From Rossellomorea aquimaris (GTDB lineage Bacteria; Bacillota; Bacilli; Bacillales; Bacillaceae_B), in contig NZ_MINN01000074.1 in assembly GCF_001877785.1 (NCBI RefSeq), positions 1-64,000 on the forward strand: a stretch of DNA of 64,000 bases, given 5' to 3'. The notes beneath the pieces were generated by a model, which saw nothing but the letters and a program-made list of their open reading frames with translations, made no database searches and was not told the DNA's origin. Both the position numbers and the translations under genes were made by a program. Every line of letters starts with the position of its first letter. Position 1 is the first letter of the stretch. Shown here one piece after another: positions 54,080-62,441 of this stretch.

Positions 54080-54508
54080 ATGTCTGAAATTCAGGGGGTC
54101 CTTGAAAATTACAAGCAGGCTGTAAACGAGAGAGACATCGAAAAATTTTTAGCGGTGTATTCATCTGACGTACATATTTATGACTGCTGGGGGAGCTGGG
54201 AGTGCAAAGGGAAAGATGCGTGGAGGGATAGCGTTTCAGGCTGGTTCCACGATTTAAAGGATAATGGCGATGTACTTAAAGTGGGTGTAGAAGATGTAGT
54301 GATTGAAGAAAATACGAATCTCGCATTCGTTCATTGTGCTGTTACGTTTGCTGCTTACAAAGAAGGATCCGAAGAAAAACTGCGCCAGATGACCAACCGG
54401 TTTACATTTGGCTTGAAACGGGTGGACGGCTCCTGGCTGATTACCCACGAACATTCATCTTTGCCGATAAATATGGAGGATGGGAAGGGAATGTTTGATT
54501 TGAGGTGA
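54080..54508 (+). CDS. NTF2-like (SnoaL/DUF4440) fold protein
   Basis: 142 residues. It has the cone-shaped NTF2-like pattern: VLENYKQAVNERDIEKFLAVYSSDVHIYDCWGSWECKGKDAWRDSVSGWF, then strands AFVHCAVTFAAY and RFTFGLKRVDGSWLITHEHSSLPI. Proteins of this type are small-molecule enzymes or ligand binders. No catalytic assignment is possible. GGGAGATGGACTT precedes the ATG. Confidence 0.82.
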   Translation: MSEIQGVLENYKQAVNERDIEKFLAVYSSDVHIYDCWGSWECKGKDAWRDSVSGWFHDLKDNGDVLKVGVEDVVIEENTNLAFVHCAVTFAAYKEGSEEKLRQMTNRFTFGLKRVDGSWLITHEHSSLPINMEDGKGMFDLR

Positions 54509-54554
54509 GGGGTGAGTGATGTCGCGGGACCGGAACGGGGCTTTGAGGCATTTC

Positions 54555-54746
54555 TTAATAAGATTTATCCCTATCCTTTTTCCAGTTATACGGCTTGTTT
54601 GCCCAATTGATAAGCAGCATCGTCAAGAATATAAAAAAACAAATGCTGATATTCGCTGTCCACATTATATGTCCATTGATGATGCCTTGCCAGAAGGTTA
54701 ATGCTGATAAATAGATTAAAGGGTAACGGATGCTTTTTTTGAACAA
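54555..54746 (-). CDS. Small two-TM membrane protein
   Basis: 63 residues from TTG 54746 with AGGGGG eight bases upstream. Two hydrophobic segments (YPLIYLSALTFWQGIING and ANISICFFIFLTMLLINW) and a very basic end (KKDRDKS). Plausible membrane protein, no known family. The opposite strand has only a weak ORF. Confidence 0.5.
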   Translation of the reverse strand: MFKKSIRYPLIYLSALTFWQGIINGHIMWTANISICFFIFLTMLLINWANKPYNWKKDRDKSY

Positions 54747-54876
54747 TGATGCTGCCCCCTTTTTTAGATTGCGATCTGTTCGGTTACCTATAGAGCAACC
54801 AATATATTCAATTATAACGCGTTCTCCAGTTTTTGTAAGTTATTTTATGTAAATTCAAAAAAGGAGTAGATCAATC

Positions 54877-55275
54877 ATGCATAAAGTCACACCATTTTTG
54901 ATGTTCCAAGACGGCAATGCAGAGGAAGCGATGAAGTTCTACACTTCCATTGTGGAGGATTCTGAAATCACAAATATCGTTCGTTATGGTGCTAATGAAA
55001 GCGGGGATGAAGGGACGGTTATGCAGGCTACGTTTGAATTGAAAGACCAGGAATTCATGTGCATCGACAGTAATATACAACACCAGTTTACCTTTACACC
55101 TTCCTTCTCGATTTATGTGACATGTGATTCCGAAGAAGAACTCGATCATCTTTATGAGAAGCTGAATGAAGGTGGACAGGCTCTTATGCCGGTGGGGAAT
55201 TATGGGTTCAGCAAGAAGTTCGGCTGGTTAAATGACCGGTTTGGGGTATCGTGGCAGTTGAATTTGCCTGAGTGA
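54877..55275 (+). CDS. VOC family protein, PhnB/3-dmu-9_3-mt type
   Basis: 132 residues. It has VTPFLMFQDGNAEEAMKFYTSIVEDSEITNIVRYG, then MQATFELKDQEFMCIDSN, SFSIYVTCDSEEELDHLYEKLNEGG and FGWLNDRFGVSWQLN, the pattern of the PhnB-like VOC subgroup. Despite the family name, a methyltransferase role is not expected. AAAAAAGGAG precedes the ATG. Confidence 0.87.
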   Translation: MHKVTPFLMFQDGNAEEAMKFYTSIVEDSEITNIVRYGANESGDEGTVMQATFELKDQEFMCIDSNIQHQFTFTPSFSIYVTCDSEEELDHLYEKLNEGGQALMPVGNYGFSKKFGWLNDRFGVSWQLNLPE

Positions 55276-55463
55276 GTTAGAGTGGGGGGCGGGTGTGTCG
55301 GGGTGTGGAGAGAAGTACCACGATTGGAATATGTGTGTGGCCCGGGAATGAGAATTGAGACATGAAATTCACCTTTTCGATCTGATTTCATCCTTTTTTA
55401 ATAAGGATTCGGTAAGGATGCCAGGAAGCTATCAAGTAGGATAGGGTTTACTGTTGTCACTGC

Positions 55464-55619
55464 GGGTATTATCCGGTCAGGATTTATTTTATTATCAAAA
55501 CCGGCCCGCTTATTATCAAAAATCCCAATATATTATCAAAAACGAACCCTTTATTATCAAAAATAGAAATATATTATCAAAACCGCCTAATCACTAGCAC
55601 TAATACATGGTGGGGTATC
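55464..55619 (+). repeat. R2 element, copy 4
   Basis: GGGTATT at 55464, boxes at 55491, 55512, 55532, 55553 and 55573 (21/20/21/20), AATAC at 55602, GTATC at 55615. It lies between two + strand genes. Confidence 0.88.
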
Positions 55620-55671
55620 CGACATAACGCTCTAACAAACAGATAGAACAATGAAAAATAACGGAGGATTT

Positions 55672-56325
55672 ATGGACAAGATCATACACAGGATAGCCAA
55701 TTGGGTAAGAGGCACAGATAAAAAAATCATCATTGGTATTTCAGGTCATGGGGCTTCTGGCAAAACGATGTTTGCAAATGAACTTATTAGGCAGGTAGGG
55801 CGGGATGACTTGAATTATATGAATACCGACCCCTATATTATCGGTTCCTCTCAAATCAGGAAGTATGCAGTAATAGATTATGAATATAACAATGAACGTC
55901 ATCAAGATAAGATGACGGCTTGCCACCCGGGTGCCCATAACATACTGGCTTTAGAGCGGGACCTGCATATGATCAGAAATGGTCTGGATTTATTCACAAT
56001 GCATTGGGATTATGCAAAGCGCCGGTTAATCTCTCACCGGAACAAAGTCAATATTATTGAAGGGATGACAGTTGCATTTACGGATCCAAGCCTTTATAAT
56101 TTGAAAATTTACCTCTATACAGATGGGGATACCGAATTAAGGAGAAGGTCTCATCGTGATGTGAAGGAAAGAGGGACAAATATCGATTATTTGAGGCAGT
56201 CGCATGAAGAGCGCAGGATTCAGTATGAGTTATTTATGCACCCTTATAGTGAGGGTTTTGATATTGTAATTAAGAATTCGGATGAGGGGTATGTTGTGGA
56301 AAAAAATAATTTGTCCACGGTGTGA
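55672..56325 (+). CDS. Uridine-kinase-like P-loop kinase
   Basis: 217 residues from ATG 55672 (GGAGG ten bases ahead). Walker A GISGHGASGKTMFA (about residues 24-37), then MNTDPYIIGSS, YAKRRLISHRNKVNIIEGMTVAF (uridine-kinase-like) and a lid region LRRRSHRDVKERGTNIDYLRQSHEERR. Probably phosphorylates a nucleoside or small molecule; substrate uncertain. Confidence 0.8.
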   Translation: MDKIIHRIANWVRGTDKKIIIGISGHGASGKTMFANELIRQVGRDDLNYMNTDPYIIGSSQIRKYAVIDYEYNNERHQDKMTACHPGAHNILALERDLHMIRNGLDLFTMHWDYAKRRLISHRNKVNIIEGMTVAFTDPSLYNLKIYLYTDGDTELRRRSHRDVKERGTNIDYLRQSHEERRIQYELFMHPYSEGFDIVIKNSDEGYVVEKNNLSTV

Positions 56326-56550
56326 GGAATTACCATTGGGTTGAACGGCAGCCCGAAGGAGATGGTGGGGCACAGTGGACAAGTACTGCGTCTCAAAATG
56401 CGTGCAGTGGTTTGAGGGGACAGGTGCTGTGACCCGAATAGTAGTCTAATTTTACCAGGGAAATTCACTCTTTTGGGCAGGATTTCCGTTTGTTTTAGTT
56501 AGAATCCATTATGATTGAGACAATGATGCAGGTATTTCGAATATGAGCAG

Positions 56551-56708
56551 GGGTATTATGGTGTGTATGATCGTTTTTATTATCAAAAATGGCAAATTTA
56601 TTATCAAAAAATCCGATTTTATTATCATAAATCAGCAATTTATTATAAAAAACACAAATATATTATCAAAACTATGCTTTCATCACTCTGGATACCTGGC
56701 GGTGTATA
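56551..56708 (+). repeat. R2 element, copy 5 (degenerate)
   Basis: GGGTATT at 56551, boxes at 56579, 56600, 56621, 56642 and 56662 (21/21/21/20), GATAC at 56691, GTATA at 56704. Boxes 3 and 4 carry substitutions (ATTATCATAA, ATTATAAAAA), yet the spacing is kept. Confidence 0.82.
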
Positions 56709-56831
56709 CACCCGTAAGCCCAATGGGACCGGCTCTACCCGCCTTGAAAAAGCAGGATGAGAACCGTCCCCAATTAACCCCCGGCTCAACCCGCCCCAAA
56801 AAAACAGGAGCAGAACTGTCCCCATTCCGCC

Positions 56832-58106
56832 CTAATCCATTCCCTTCAACGCATCTTTATAACGCTGATAATAAGCTTCCACATTATTCAACAACAATAA
56901 TTCAGTATATAAGTACACTTTCATATTGAAGTTATTGAAATCAATTGTGGTCAGCTCTTGTATTTTTTTGATGCGATAATTCAAGGTGTTAGGATGGATG
57001 AACAATTCATTGGCGGTCTGTTTACCTTTTCCGTCATTTTTCAAATAGACTTCGAGTGTCCGGAGCAGATCTGTCTGTTTTTTGACATCATTTTTGATCA
57101 ACGACAGCAGGTCATCACTGTAATAATCCTTTGATGTGTTTTTTTCATAGAGGGCAGGGAGGTACCGGTAAATGCCCAACTGCGCGAATTCCCGCGGCAT
57201 CGATTCGGGACGCGGGCTGATGAAGTTGGCGGTTTCGATGACCTCAGACGCTTCCAAGAAGCTCTTCCTCATTTGATAGAGGGAGGTATATTCCTTTCCG
57301 ACCCCGATCAGGAAATTATAAAATTGTTCCTCACCTGTTTGTTCTTTGACCTTTTTGGCCAAATCCCTGGCTAGTTCCAGCGATGAAAATGGTTTATCAG
57401 CTTTGCCGTATAGAACAAGGATCACCTGGTATTCTGTTTTCAACGCGTAAATAGTTGAGTGGAAGGCGGTCTCTTGGACAAGCCTCTCCAGATGATGGAG
57501 CATAGGTTTGTATTGTGGTGATGTGATTGAATAGACGGCCACGGTAAACCTTTCGGGTAATGTCAGTTTGACAAGTGATGCATCATGGCGGAGCTGGCTT
57601 TCACTTCCGTATTCATGCTGAAGGAGGCGCCATAATACTTCTTCTTTTTTGTCTTTTTTAAAATTTGCCTTTGCGTAAATATCATTGATCAGATTCCCCA
57701 GGTGGGGGCAGATCTCTTCAAGGAATGCAAACTCTTCACTTTGGAGAAGGCGGCCGGATTCCTGGACCCAAATATACCCGATCGTATTCCCAAGATATTT
57801 TGCGGCAATGACGACACGCTGATGGAATCCGAGTTCTTCCATGGGTTGAACACGGATCGGACTCGATTGGTTTTCCAGCCTGTGTACGATGCCTTCTTTT
57901 TTCAGCCGGTCGATGATGAAAATCGGACATTTCTTCGTAAGGATTGTCTTTTGCTGTGTCTGGTCGAATTTATCGAAAGAGGAACTGTAGGAAATCAATT
58001 CGAAATTTTTGTTTTCAATGATGACGGGGTTGCCTAATTTTGAATTGATCAATTCCGTCGCTTTATGGATATCTTCAGCCTGCAGGATTAAATCTTTTGC
58101 TTCCAT
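56832..58106 (-). CDS. putR: PucR/CdaR-family transcriptional regulator, PutR-like
   Basis: 424 residues from ATG 58106 (AAAGG ten bases upstream). The N-terminal sensory part is followed by the PucR C-terminal helix-turn-helix (DLLRTLEVYLKNDGKGKQTANELFIHPNTLNYRIKKIQELT). It stands directly downstream of the proline catabolic genes with its own terminator and promoter (minus-strand TATAAT at about 58143-58148). In B. subtilis, PutR of this family activates putBCP in response to proline. Confidence 0.8.
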   Translation of the reverse strand: MEAKDLILQAEDIHKATELINSKLGNPVIIENKNFELISYSSSFDKFDQTQQKTILTKKCPIFIIDRLKKEGIVHRLENQSSPIRVQPMEELGFHQRVVIAAKYLGNTIGYIWVQESGRLLQSEEFAFLEEICPHLGNLINDIYAKANFKKDKKEEVLWRLLQHEYGSESQLRHDASLVKLTLPERFTVAVYSITSPQYKPMLHHLERLVQETAFHSTIYALKTEYQVILVLYGKADKPFSSLELARDLAKKVKEQTGEEQFYNFLIGVGKEYTSLYQMRKSFLEASEVIETANFISPRPESMPREFAQLGIYRYLPALYEKNTSKDYYSDDLLSLIKNDVKKQTDLLRTLEVYLKNDGKGKQTANELFIHPNTLNYRIKKIQELTTIDFNNFNMKVYLYTELLLLNNVEAYYQRYKDALKGMD

Positions 58107-58171
58107 AGGAATCTTACCTTTCAACGAGAGTCATTATCCCTATTATATCGTTTAATTCCTGAATGAAAAGG

Positions 58172-58202
58172 AAAAGCTCCCCGTTGGCAGGGGAGCTTTT
58201 TT
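58172..58202. terminator. Bidirectional terminator between P5C dehydrogenase and regulator genes
   Basis: AAAAGCTCCCC and GGGGAGCTTTT form a stem around GTTGGCA, with T-runs on both strands. Confidence 0.85.
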
Positions 58203-58279
58203 CATAAGAAGCATATTCATTTTGATCTGGAAACCCGGATTTGCTTCAGCACCGGATGTATAGACCGGCAGCCTGTAGA

Positions 58280-59911
58280 TTATTCCTCATCCATGAATGG
58301 ATAGGCGATTTCCGTAGTAGGAGCAAAGTTTTCCTTGATGATACGAGGGCTCGTCCAGCGAATCATGTTGAAGACAGAGCCTGCTTTATCGTTTGTACCT
58401 GAACCGCGTGAACCGCCGAATGGCTGCTGGTTGATCACGGCACCGGTTGGTTTGTCATTGATATAGAAGTTTCCGGCTGCACCTGATAAGCGGCGCTCAA
58501 GGTGCATGATGGCTTCACGGTCCTGTGCAAAGATCGCGCCAGTCAATGCATACATAGACGCTGTATCCACTGCAGTCAAAGTGTCTTCCAATTGATCATT
58601 TTCATATACATAGATCGTTAACACTGGTCCAAAAATTTCTTCTGTCATCGTTTTGAAGTTTGGATTCGTTGTCACGATGACTGTCGGTTGAACGAAATAG
58701 CCGACTGAATCATCATATGTGCCGCCGGCTATGATTTCTGCTTCCTCAGAATCTGCTGCATAGTCGATGTAACTTGTGATGGAATCGAAAGCCGGTTTAT
58801 CGATGACCGCACCCATGAAGTTCCTGAAGTCACGGACATCCCCGACTTTTAGCTTAGCTGTTTCTTCCAATACGCCCGCTTTCACTTCTTCCCACATGCT
58901 TGCAGGGATGTAGGCACGGGATGCTGCTGAACATTTTTGACCCTGATATTCAAATGCTCCGCGTACAAGTGCAGCGACCACTTTGTCTGCCTGCGCTGTT
59001 TCGTGTGCGAATACAAAGTCTTTTCCGCCGGTTTCCCCGACGAGACGAGGATATGATTTGTAGTTCATGATGTTTTCCCCAACATTTTTCCAGATGGTCT
59101 GGAATGTGCTTGTTGATCCTGTAAAGTGGAAACCGGACATGCGAGGGTCCGTCAAAACTACCTCTGATACTTGTGAACCGCGGGAAGGTACGAAGTTGAT
59201 AACGCCTTTTGGCAATCCTGCTTCTTCTAAAATACGCATGAAGTAGTAGTTTGATAGTACAGAAGTTGATGCCGGTTTCCAAACGACTACGTTCCCCATG
59301 ATGGCAGGGGCTGATGGCAGGTTCCCGCCGATTGCTGTGAAGTTGAATGGGGAGATCGCCAATACGAATCCATCTAATGGACGGTATTCCAAGCGGTTCC
59401 AAATATTTTTCATGCTATCCGGCTGCATTTGATAGATTTGGTTTGCGTAATCGACGCCGAAACGAAGGAAGTCAGCTAATTCTTGTGCTGCATCAATTTC
59501 AGTTTGGTATGCTGTTTTGGATTGACCCAGCATAGTTGCCGAATTGATGACGTCACGGTAAGGTCCGGAGATCAAATCAGCCGCTTTGAGGAAAATGGAT
59601 GCACGGTGCTGCCACGGCATATTTGCCCATGATTCTTTTGCAGCCATCGCAGCTTCGACAGCATCACGCAGCTCTTTTTCACCAGCCAGCGAAAAGTTTG
59701 CAAGGACATGTTGGTGATCATGCGGCATGACGACTTGCTTCACTGAATCTGTCTTGATATTTTCCCCATTGATGATCACAGGGATATCGACTACTGTTTC
59801 CGATTGGCGCTTTAATTCTGCCTTTAGTGTTTCTCTTTCTTTCGTACCTGGTGCGTACGTATTGCCTGGCTCATTTGTAGGTGTTGGGATGTTGAAAACT
59901 CCGTTACTCAT
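58280..59911 (-). CDS. pruA: L-glutamate gamma-semialdehyde (P5C) dehydrogenase, ALDH4 type
   Basis: 543 residues from ATG 59911 (AGGAAGGA upstream; GTG 59920 is too close). Oxidises glutamate semialdehyde to glutamate with NAD. ALDH core: ISPFNFTAIGGNL, FTGSTSTFQTIWK, catalytic Glu in GETGGKDF, catalytic Cys in YQGQKCSAASRAYIP, EEIFGPVLTIYVY, and the end GAAGNFYINDKPTGAVINQQPFGG. Together with FNIPTPTNEP near the N-terminus this matches mitochondrial ALDH4A1-type enzymes (TIGR01236-like), not the shorter RocA/PutC type of B. subtilis. Confidence 0.9.
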   Translation of the reverse strand: MSNGVFNIPTPTNEPGNTYAPGTKERETLKAELKRQSETVVDIPVIINGENIKTDSVKQVVMPHDHQHVLANFSLAGEKELRDAVEAAMAAKESWANMPWQHRASIFLKAADLISGPYRDVINSATMLGQSKTAYQTEIDAAQELADFLRFGVDYANQIYQMQPDSMKNIWNRLEYRPLDGFVLAISPFNFTAIGGNLPSAPAIMGNVVVWKPASTSVLSNYYFMRILEEAGLPKGVINFVPSRGSQVSEVVLTDPRMSGFHFTGSTSTFQTIWKNVGENIMNYKSYPRLVGETGGKDFVFAHETAQADKVVAALVRGAFEYQGQKCSAASRAYIPASMWEEVKAGVLEETAKLKVGDVRDFRNFMGAVIDKPAFDSITSYIDYAADSEEAEIIAGGTYDDSVGYFVQPTVIVTTNPNFKTMTEEIFGPVLTIYVYENDQLEDTLTAVDTASMYALTGAIFAQDREAIMHLERRLSGAAGNFYINDKPTGAVINQQPFGGSRGSGTNDKAGSVFNMIRWTSPRIIKENFAPTTEIAYPFMDEE

Positions 59912-59947
59912 TTTATTCACGTTCCTTCCTAAAATTAATGTATAAAA

Positions 59948-60865
59948 CTACTTCTTGAAGATTCCCTTCAGTGCAAACGCGATGTTTGCCGGCCTTTCCG
60001 CCAGCCGTCTCATGAAATACCCGTACCAATCCTCCCCGTAAGGAAGGTAAATTCGGACGGTATATCCTTTTTTCAAGAGATCGGACTGCAATTGATTCCT
60101 CATTCCATAAAGCATTTGAAACTCAAAGCGGTCGTTCGGGATATTGTGTTCTTTCACTAAGCCGATGGTGTAATCGATCATCGCTTCATCATGGCTGGCC
60201 ACGGCGGTATAATGACCGTTCAAAAGCTGCTTTTTTATAAGATGTTTAAGATTCTCATCCACCTTTTGCTTTTCAGGGAACGCATCACTGCTTGCTTCTT
60301 TGTATGCACCCTTCACAAGCCTCAAGTATGGAGAGAACTGGTGGAGGTCATCGACATCCTTATCTGATCGATAGAGATAGGATTGGATGACTGTACCCAC
60401 ATTTTCGTACTTCCGGCGAAGCGTTTTGTAAATATCAAGGATGGCATGGCACCTCGCTGAATCCTCCATATCAAGGGTAACCGTGATTCCATGCTCTTTT
60501 GCCTTAGTTAGGATTAATTCCATGTGTTCGAGCACAAGGTCACGGCTGATATCCAATCCAAGGGAGGTCAGCTTCACAGACATTTCAGTGTCCAGCTGGT
60601 GGTAAGCGATTGCACTTAAACTCTCGATACACTCCCGGACATGCGCCCGTGCATCATCTATGGAATCAACAAATTCGCCAAGGTGATCAACTGTAACCTG
60701 GAATCCCTCCTGATTCAATTGACGAATCAATGGAATGGCTTGCGAAAAGGTTTGACCCCCAATGATCTTATCGGCTCCAAATTTCGATCCCCAACGCTTG
60801 GCCATTCGATCCAATGCTTTATTGTAGGAAAGGTACAAGAAAAAGCGCTTACTTATGGCTTCCAA
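59948..60865 (-). CDS. putB: Proline dehydrogenase
   Basis: 305 residues. AAGGAGGT precedes both GTG 60874 (no spacing) and TTG 60865 (nine bases), so TTG is preferred. FAD-dependent TIM barrel: VTVDHLGEFV, LDMEDSARCHAILDIYK, QSYLYRSDKDVDDL, LRLVKGAYKE, YTAVASHDEAMI and FEFQMLYGMRN, YLPYGEDWYGYFMRRLAERP. Converts proline to P5C, feeding the next gene 36 bp downstream. Confidence 0.92.
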   Translation of the reverse strand: MEAISKRFFLYLSYNKALDRMAKRWGSKFGADKIIGGQTFSQAIPLIRQLNQEGFQVTVDHLGEFVDSIDDARAHVRECIESLSAIAYHQLDTEMSVKLTSLGLDISRDLVLEHMELILTKAKEHGITVTLDMEDSARCHAILDIYKTLRRKYENVGTVIQSYLYRSDKDVDDLHQFSPYLRLVKGAYKEASSDAFPEKQKVDENLKHLIKKQLLNGHYTAVASHDEAMIDYTIGLVKEHNIPNDRFEFQMLYGMRNQLQSDLLKKGYTVRIYLPYGEDWYGYFMRRLAERPANIAFALKGIFKK

Positions 60866-60915
60866 GACCGCCACACCTCCTTATCATAACTGATAATCTA
60901 CGAAACAGGGTAAAT

Positions 60916-60931
60916 AAACGGAAATTCGTTT
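60916..60931. promoter_or_regulatory. Palindrome upstream of proline dehydrogenase gene
   Basis: AAACGGAAATTCGTTT has perfect AAACG/CGTTT arms, 50 bp upstream of the start. It is a candidate operator, possibly for the PutR-like regulator. No consensus was checked. Confidence 0.4.
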
Positions 60932-61293
60932 AACTATTTCCTCTGTTAAGAAAATTATAACGATAAGGGGCGGCATGAAACAACGTGTTCGAATCACAAT
61001 AATGTTAGTGTCGATTTATGGTTTAGCCACAAAAGGGGGGAGGGTAGTGGGGGTGGCTCCCGGATTACCGTGAAAAGTGGGGTGGGAATGGTTCATTCAC
61101 ATATGTTTCAATGTGAGTGCCTGCGAGTTTTCATTAAAGTTTGGAAAAAAATCAAACACTAGATTTTCAAAGCATATTTTTAGCCGTTAAGTTTCTGTAT
61201 AAACAATCTCTGAAATTAAAAATTTTGGGTGGAGTGGGAGTGGCTCTCTTCTTGGCTCAAACAGCCGGAAGAAAACCGTCCCCACTGAACCAC
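60932..61293. other. Spacer between proline and amino-acid racemase units
   Basis: No gene seen. It contains G-rich hairpin-forming sequence; TCTTCTTGGCT and AGCCGGAAGA at about 61247-61272 may end the minus-strand unit that stops at 61294. Confidence 0.4.
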
Positions 61294-62439
61294 CTAACTC
61301 GGTATCGGGTGCACAGAATGATCATCCACGATGGATTGGGTGGAAACCAGTTTGTCGTTCAGGGCTTCTGCGCTGATCTCTGAACCAATGCCGGTGCCGG
61401 CGGGGACTTGGATGAATCCCTCTTCCATGGTGATGTCTTCCTGGATGATGTCCTGATTCCAGTAGTGGGACGAGGGTGCGGTGTCGCCGGGGATGATGAA
61501 GTTCGAGAGTGTGGTCATGTGGAGGTTGTGTGACCGTCCGATGCCTGTCTCGAGCATGCCGCCGCACCATACCGGGACGTTGTGTTCTTTGCACAGATCG
61601 TGGATGCGGATGGCTTCCTGCAGTCCGCCGACCCGGCCAATTTTAATATTGATGATTTTACAGCTTCCCAATTTAAGGGCTTTTCGGGCGTCTTCATAAG
61701 TATGGATGCTTTCATCCAGGCAGATGGGTGTCGTGATGTTTTGCTGCAGGGTGCTATGGTCGATGATGTCATCATGTGCGAGAGGCTGCTCGATCATGAG
61801 CAGGTTGAATTGGTCCAGCTGCTTCAAGTGATCGATGTCATCCAGAGTGTAAGCGGAATTGGCGTCGGCCATGAGAATGATGTCAGGGAAAGCCTCCCTG
61901 ACTTTTTTGATGTACTCGATGTCTGCCCCGGGGGCGATTTTGACTTTGATTTTTTGGAAACCTTCTTTGACGTATTGCCCTACTTTGGAAACCAGTTCGT
62001 CAGGTGAAGACTGAATACCGATGCTTTTGCCGACGGCGATCTTTTTCTGCCGGCCGCCGAGGACTTCGTACAGGGGCATCTCATTCTTCTTGCTGAAAAC
62101 GTCCCACACCGCCGTCTCGAGGGCGGCTTTCGCGATTTGGTTCCTCCGGACGAATGAAAGCATGCGATGTACGTCCCGCGGGTGTTTGATTTCTTTTTTG
62201 ATCAATCTTGGGACGAGGAAATCATTCAGCATATAGACTGCTGTTCGGGTGGTTTCTTCGTTGTAGTACGGCTCGTCGCTCGTGACGGTTTCGCCCCATC
62301 CGGAGTGGCCGGATTCATCGATGACCTCGACAAGGCAGACCTCTTTGTCCTTCATCGTACCGAAGCTGGTCGTGAAGGGGGCTTTCAGGGATACATTGAT
62401 GGTATGGAGTTTGACTTCCTTTATCACTACGGAATGCAT
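61294..62439 (-). CDS. Enolase-superfamily N-acylamino-acid racemase / MenC-type enzyme
   Basis: 381 residues with the full muconate-cycloisomerase-group active site: KVK (Lys165, Lys167), metal ligands Asp192 (ADANS), Glu217 (IEQP) and Asp242 (LDES), and Lys266 (IKIGRVGG). MenC (o-succinylbenzoate synthase) and N-succinylamino-acid racemase (NSAR) share this fold and often both activities. The M20 hydrolase gene 2 bp upstream and the absence of other men genes favour NSAR, for D- to L-amino acid conversion. A dipeptide epimerase is a less likely alternative. Confidence 0.82.
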   Translation of the reverse strand: MHSVVIKEVKLHTINVSLKAPFTTSFGTMKDKEVCLVEVIDESGHSGWGETVTSDEPYYNEETTRTAVYMLNDFLVPRLIKKEIKHPRDVHRMLSFVRRNQIAKAALETAVWDVFSKKNEMPLYEVLGGRQKKIAVGKSIGIQSSPDELVSKVGQYVKEGFQKIKVKIAPGADIEYIKKVREAFPDIILMADANSAYTLDDIDHLKQLDQFNLLMIEQPLAHDDIIDHSTLQQNITTPICLDESIHTYEDARKALKLGSCKIINIKIGRVGGLQEAIRIHDLCKEHNVPVWCGGMLETGIGRSHNLHMTTLSNFIIPGDTAPSSHYWNQDIIQEDITMEEGFIQVPAGTGIGSEISAEALNDKLVSTQSIVDDHSVHPIPS

Positions 62440-62441
62440 GA

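Noticed and set aside
36595-56708. R2 arrays as CRISPR loci
   Set aside because: Repeat units are only about 11 bp with about 10-bp gaps, the gaps are partly conserved between copies, the element has a fixed length, and there are no cas genes.
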